NCBI RefSeq assembly: GCF_022440845.1
Contig: NZ_JAKNTO010000001.1
Location: 2,480,001 to 2,544,000 of the forward strand
Reading direction: 5' to 3'
DNA: 64,000 bases
Origin: Ruminococcus sp. OA3
GTDB lineage: Bacteria > Bacillota > Clostridia > Lachnospirales > Lachnospiraceae
This document shows positions 60,592 to 64,000 of this stretch, in pieces; the stretch's first letter is position 1; every line of letters begins with the position of its first letter. Position numbers and translations under genes: made by a program. The notes beneath the pieces are model-generated. The model saw only the letters and a list, made by a program, of their open reading frames with translations, was not told the DNA's origin and ran no database searches.

Positions 60592-60622
60592 GTAACAGTT
60601 CAGATGCCGTCTGAACTGTTAC
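60592..60622 (+). promoter_or_regulatory. 13-bp hairpin at the expected 5' end of the serC transcript
   Basis: GTAACAGTTCAGA pairs perfectly with TCTGAACTGTTAC around TGCCG. No T-run follows. It could protect the RNA 5' end, act as an operator or terminate ilvB read-through. Confidence 0.6.
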
Positions 60623-60660
60623 GATGTTTTAAGTTCAATGACATTTAGGAGGAGAAAAAA

Positions 60661-61743
60661 GTGAGTAGAGTGTATAATTTTTCGGCTGGACCGGCTGTTC
60701 TGCCGGAGGAAGTGTTAAAGGAAGCGCAGGCGGAGATGCTGGATTACCGCGGGACGGGAATGTCTGTGATGGAGATGAGTCATCGCTCGAAAGCTTTTGA
60801 CGAAATTATCAGTCAGGCAGAGGAAGACCTGCGTGATCTGATGCAGATTCCGGATAATTATAAAGTTCTGTTCATGCAGGGCGGAGCTTCCCTGCAGTTC
60901 GCGATGATCCCGATGAATTTCATGAAACATAAAAAGGCGGATTACATCGTAACCGGACAGTGGGCAAAGAAAGCATATCAGGAAGCTCAGAAATACGGGA
61001 CTGCAAATAAGATCGCGACGTCCGAAGACAAGACCTTTTCTTATATCCCGGACTGCTCGGATCTTCCGGTCAGCGAGGATGCGGATTATGTATATATCTG
61101 TGAAAATAACACGATATACGGAACGAAATTCAAAGAACTTCCGAATACAAAAGGGAAAGACCTGATTGCGGATGTATCTTCCTGTTTCTTATCAGAACCT
61201 GTGGATGTATCGAAATATGCGATGATTTACGGGGGCGTACAGAAAAATATCGGTCCGGCAGGCATGGTGATCGGAATCATCAGGGAGGACCTGATCAGCG
61301 AAGATGTGATGCCGGGAACACCGACGATGATGCAGTACAAAACATATGCAGACAACGATTCAATGTATAATACACCGAATTGCTACTGCATTTATATGTG
61401 CGGAAAAGTCTTCCAGTGGATCAAACGTATGGGCGGACTGGAAGCCATGAAAATGCATAATGAGAAAAAGGCTGCAGTTCTTTATGATTTTCTGGATCAG
61501 AGTAAGATGTTCAGCGGTACGGTTGTAAAAGAAGACCGCTCTCTGATGAACGTACCTTTTGTGACGGGGGATAAGGAGCTGGATGCAAAATTTGTGGCAG
61601 AGTCCAAAGCTGCAGGTTTTGAAAATCTGAAAGGCCACAGAACAGTCGGCGGCATGCGGGCAAGTATCTACAATGCAATGCCGATGGAAGGTGTGGAAAA
61701 GCTGGTAGAATTTATGAAAAAATTTGAAGAGGAGAATCTGTAA
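60661..61743 (+). CDS. serC: Phosphoserine aminotransferase
   Basis: 360 residues with a GTG start after GGAGG. It makes 3-phosphoserine from 3-phosphohydroxypyruvate and glutamate with PLP. It opens YNFSAGPAVLPEEVL. The pyridoxal Lys is in GGVQKNIGPAG (near 195). The phosphate contact region is FMQGGASLQF. serA follows 1 nt later. Confidence 0.97.
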   Translation: MSRVYNFSAGPAVLPEEVLKEAQAEMLDYRGTGMSVMEMSHRSKAFDEIISQAEEDLRDLMQIPDNYKVLFMQGGASLQFAMIPMNFMKHKKADYIVTGQWAKKAYQEAQKYGTANKIATSEDKTFSYIPDCSDLPVSEDADYVYICENNTIYGTKFKELPNTKGKDLIADVSSCFLSEPVDVSKYAMIYGGVQKNIGPAGMVIGIIREDLISEDVMPGTPTMMQYKTYADNDSMYNTPNCYCIYMCGKVFQWIKRMGGLEAMKMHNEKKAAVLYDFLDQSKMFSGTVVKEDRSLMNVPFVTGDKELDAKFVAESKAAGFENLKGHRTVGGMRASIYNAMPMEGVEKLVEFMKKFEEENL

Positions 61744-61744
61744 C

Positions 61745-62908
61745 ATGTATAAATACCATTGCCTGAATCCGATTTCCAGTGTTGGAATCGAACGCTTTAC
61801 GGATCAGTATGTTGAGACAGAGAATATGGAAGAGGCGGATGCAGTCCTGGTCCGCAGTGCCAACATGAAGGATATGAACTTTCCGGCCAGTCTGAAAGTG
61901 ATAGCAAGGGCGGGGGCCGGTGTCAACAACATTCCTCTGGGCAAATGTGCAGATGAGGGAATCGTAGTATTTAATACGCCGGGTGCGAATGCGAACGGTG
62001 TAAAAGAGCTTGTGATCGCAGGCATGTTGCTGGCGTCCCGGGATATCGTGGGCGGTATTGAATGGGTGGAAAGTGAGCAGAATGTAGAAGATATCGGAAA
62101 GCTGGCAGAGAAGAAGAAGAAACAGTTTGCCGGTTGTGAGATCAGCGGTAAGAAACTGGGAATCATCGGTCTTGGAGCGATCGGTGTGATGGTGGCAAAT
62201 GCGGCAACACATCTGGGTATGGAAGTCTACGGATATGACCCGTACATCTCTGTGGAAGCAGCATGGAATCTGTCCAGAACGATCAAACATATCGATAATC
62301 TGGAGACTCTGTACAAAGAGTGTGATTATATCACAATTCACGTACCTCTGCTGGAAGAGACCCGTGGGATGATCAACGCGGAAGCCATTGAAATGATGAA
62401 GGACGGTGTTGTAATCCTCAATTTTGCCAGGGATATCCTGGTAGATGAAAAGGCGCTGGTGGAGGCGCTGGAAAACAATAAGGTAAAGAAATATGTAACA
62501 GACTTTGCAAATCCGGTCGTTGCAGGTGTTAAAAATACACTGGTTACACCTCATCTGGGTGCTTCCACGGAAGAGTCCGAAGATAACTGTGCACGAATGG
62601 CAGTCAAGGAAATCATAGATTATCTGGAAAACGGAAATATAAAAAATTCGGTAAACTATCCGAATTGTGATATGGGCAGCTGCGTGGTGGCAGGGAGAAT
62701 TGCCATCCATCACAAAAACATTATCAACATGATCAGTCAGTTTACAGCAGTTTTTGGGGAAGCTGGTGTCAATATCAGTGATATGACGAATAAAAGCAAA
62801 GGTGATTATGCGTACACACTGCTGGACCTTCAGACAAAGCCTACGCAGGAAGTTGTGGATAAACTGAGAAAATTAGATGGCGTATTAAGGGTTCGTATTG
62901 TAAAATAA
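61745..62908 (+). CDS. serA: D-3-phosphoglycerate dehydrogenase
   Basis: 387 residues, the short form with a C-terminal ACT domain (about 320-387). It oxidises 3-phosphoglycerate to start serine synthesis. The NAD+ motif is GIIGLGAIGVMVAN (near 140), Arg and Glu catalytic segments follow (LVPLLEETRG, in part), and the His is in VTPHLGASTEES. The start at 61745 is 1 nt after serC stop, with GAGGAG overlapping serC's end; a start at 61724 would be inside serC. Feedback by serine through the ACT domain is possible. Confidence 0.96.
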   Translation: MYKYHCLNPISSVGIERFTDQYVETENMEEADAVLVRSANMKDMNFPASLKVIARAGAGVNNIPLGKCADEGIVVFNTPGANANGVKELVIAGMLLASRDIVGGIEWVESEQNVEDIGKLAEKKKKQFAGCEISGKKLGIIGLGAIGVMVANAATHLGMEVYGYDPYISVEAAWNLSRTIKHIDNLETLYKECDYITIHVPLLEETRGMINAEAIEMMKDGVVILNFARDILVDEKALVEALENNKVKKYVTDFANPVVAGVKNTLVTPHLGASTEESEDNCARMAVKEIIDYLENGNIKNSVNYPNCDMGSCVVAGRIAIHHKNIINMISQFTAVFGEAGVNISDMTNKSKGDYAYTLLDLQTKPTQEVVDKLRKLDGVLRVRIVK

Positions 62909-62966
62909 AGGGAGGGAGTCTGCCGCAAAATCAGCGTATGTATTTTTGCGGCAGCCCCCTCTTTTT
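62909..62966 (+). terminator. Partial terminator between serA and the DUF1015 gene
   Basis: GAGGGAG-tc-TGCCGCAAAA pairs with TTTTGCGGCA-GCCCCCTC, followed by TTTTT. It is a strong hairpin, so DUF1015 may be transcribed by read-through or from its own promoter in the following 170 bp, where I see no clear one. Confidence 0.85.
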
Positions 62967-63137
62967 GAGCTTTGGGAAATCAGAGCTTAAATGGCAGGAG
63001 CAGGGCATGAGAAGATATGTAAAGCGCCTGAGGCGCGTCAGGAGGAATTGGGTCTGGCTGCGGACCGTAATGTACCACCGCGAAAAACTGGGACGAGCGT
63101 ACCAGTCAATAAAAAACATTTGGAGAGGAAATTAAAA

Positions 63138-64000
63138 ATGGCGACAGTAAAACCATTCAGAGCAATTCGACCGACATCGGAGCTGGCATCGCGGATAGCC
63201 GCGCTGCCGTATGATGTATACAACCGTAAAGAAGCCTGCGAGGAAGTAAAGCGGGAACCTCTGTCTTTTCTGAAAATTGACAGGGCTGAGACTCAGTTTC
63301 CGGACACCGTGGATACTTATGATCCGAAAGTGTATGAAAAAGCGAAATCAACCCTGAATAAAATGTACCGCGGAGGGTATTTTGTTAAAGACAGATGGAA
63401 CTGTTATTACCTTTATGAGCTGACGATGAACGGAAGAGCTCAGACCGGTATTGTCGGATGCGCCTCGATTGATGATTATGAAAACGAAGTGATCCGCAAA
63501 CATGAGAATACACGTCTTGAGAAAGAAATTGATCGGATCAATCACGTGGATGTCTGTGATGCACAGACGGGTCCGATCTTTCTTACATACCACAAAGATG
63601 AGGAGCTGAAACAGCTGATCAAAGATGCAAAGCGCAAAACTGCAGTTTATGATTTTGTGAGTGATGACAATATCCGGCACCGCGTATGGGTCATCGATGA
63701 TGCAGTCAAAGTCAAAGCTATGAGTGCGGCATTTGAAAATGTTAACTGCCTGTACATTGCTGACGGACACCACCGCTGCGCATCCGCTGTGAAGGTTGGC
63801 AAGAAGAGACGGGAGAGTAATCCGGAGTATACAGGGGAAGAAGAATTCAATTATTTTCTGTCGGTTCTTTTCCAGGAGGATGAGCTGAGCATCATGGATT
63901 ATAACCGTGTAGTCAGAGACCTGAACGGATACACGGCAGAAGAGTTCATGGAGAAAACAGCAGAGAAATTTGAGATAGAACAGGTGGGAAAAGCAGCCGT
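63138..64000 (+). CDS. DUF1015 family protein (partial)
   Basis: Starts at ATG 63138 (GAGAGG 9 nt before) and runs off the right edge: 287 residues are visible of a family usually about 400. It opens ATVKPFRAIRPTSELASRIAALPYDVYNR (in part: KPFRAIRPT, LPYDVYN), the family signature. YIADGHHRCASAV near residue 210 is a DGHHR motif like that of ParB-fold serine kinases SerK and SbnI. The function of DUF1015 is not settled. Its place after serC-serA suggests a serine-linked job. Confidence 0.88.
   Translation, partial: MATVKPFRAIRPTSELASRIAALPYDVYNRKEACEEVKREPLSFLKIDRAETQFPDTVDTYDPKVYEKAKSTLNKMYRGGYFVKDRWNCYYLYELTMNGRAQTGIVGCASIDDYENEVIRKHENTRLEKEIDRINHVDVCDAQTGPIFLTYHKDEELKQLIKDAKRKTAVYDFVSDDNIRHRVWVIDDAVKVKAMSAAFENVNCLYIADGHHRCASAVKVGKKRRESNPEYTGEEEFNYFLSVLFQEDELSIMDYNRVVRDLNGYTAEEFMEKTAEKFEIEQVGKAA

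Noticed and set aside
1-64000. CRISPR arrays, tRNA or rRNA genes, transposases, phage genes, non-ribosomal peptide synthetases
   Set aside because: Looked for on both strands; none supported.

Overview
The window looks like a chromosomal segment of an anaerobic Clostridia bacterium, most likely Lachnospiraceae. The reasons are the strong AGGAGG ribosome-binding sites, TTGACA/TATAAT promoters, the serC-serA-DUF1015 order, a 1,406-residue BadF/DUF2229 activase, a SpoVB-like flippase and unfused OmpR-type two-component pairs. I see no rRNA, tRNA, CRISPR, transposase or phage gene.

Layout. 1-8065: a molybdenum hydroxylase and an FAD/iron-sulfur partner (minus strand, partner cut by the window edge), a divergent LysR regulator, a PutP-type sodium symporter and a second LysR. 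8066-22750: a regulatory intergenic region, a two-component system, a sugar acetyltransferase, an iron alcohol dehydrogenase, a lipid-anchored choloylglycine-hydrolase-family protein, a PaaK/CapK-like adenylating enzyme, an ABC ATPase with an FtsX permease, two cyclophilin-like lipoproteins around a DUF3737 protein, a LysE exporter and a MalY/PatB aminotransferase. 22860-42802: about 20 kb holding three pairs of YbtPQ/IrtAB-like half-size ABC transporters, two full ECF transporters (S, T and fused A-A subunits), two AraC regulators, one TetR and one DtxR-family metal regulator. 43275-49822: a small membrane protein, a second two-component system, hisH-hisF, ung and a SpoVB/MurJ-like flippase. 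49891-64000: the activase (minus), then tgt, yajC, leuB-ilvD-ilvB and serC-serA-DUF1015 (cut by the window edge).

The main discovery candidate is the 22.9-42.8 kb region. Four promoter regions carry the same inverted repeat, GTTAG-N6-CTAAC: before the first minus-strand ABC pair, before each ECF S gene, and before the DtxR-family gene itself. A second motif, GTCCAATC, lies upstream of both ECF operons and the middle ABC pair; one promoter has it as two direct repeats 21 bp apart, as expected for AraC-type binding. I infer a metal-responsive regulon for uptake of metal chelates (siderophore-like), resembling yersiniabactin/equibactin uptake loci. No non-ribosomal peptide synthetase is present, so it may scavenge chelators made by others. 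The chelator and the metal cannot be read from the sequence.

A second theme is a set of structured palindromic intergenic elements (8.2, 14.0, 18.6, 43.1 and 54.2 kb). The one at 43109-43245 can form a closed multi-hairpin fold with a possible pseudoknot.
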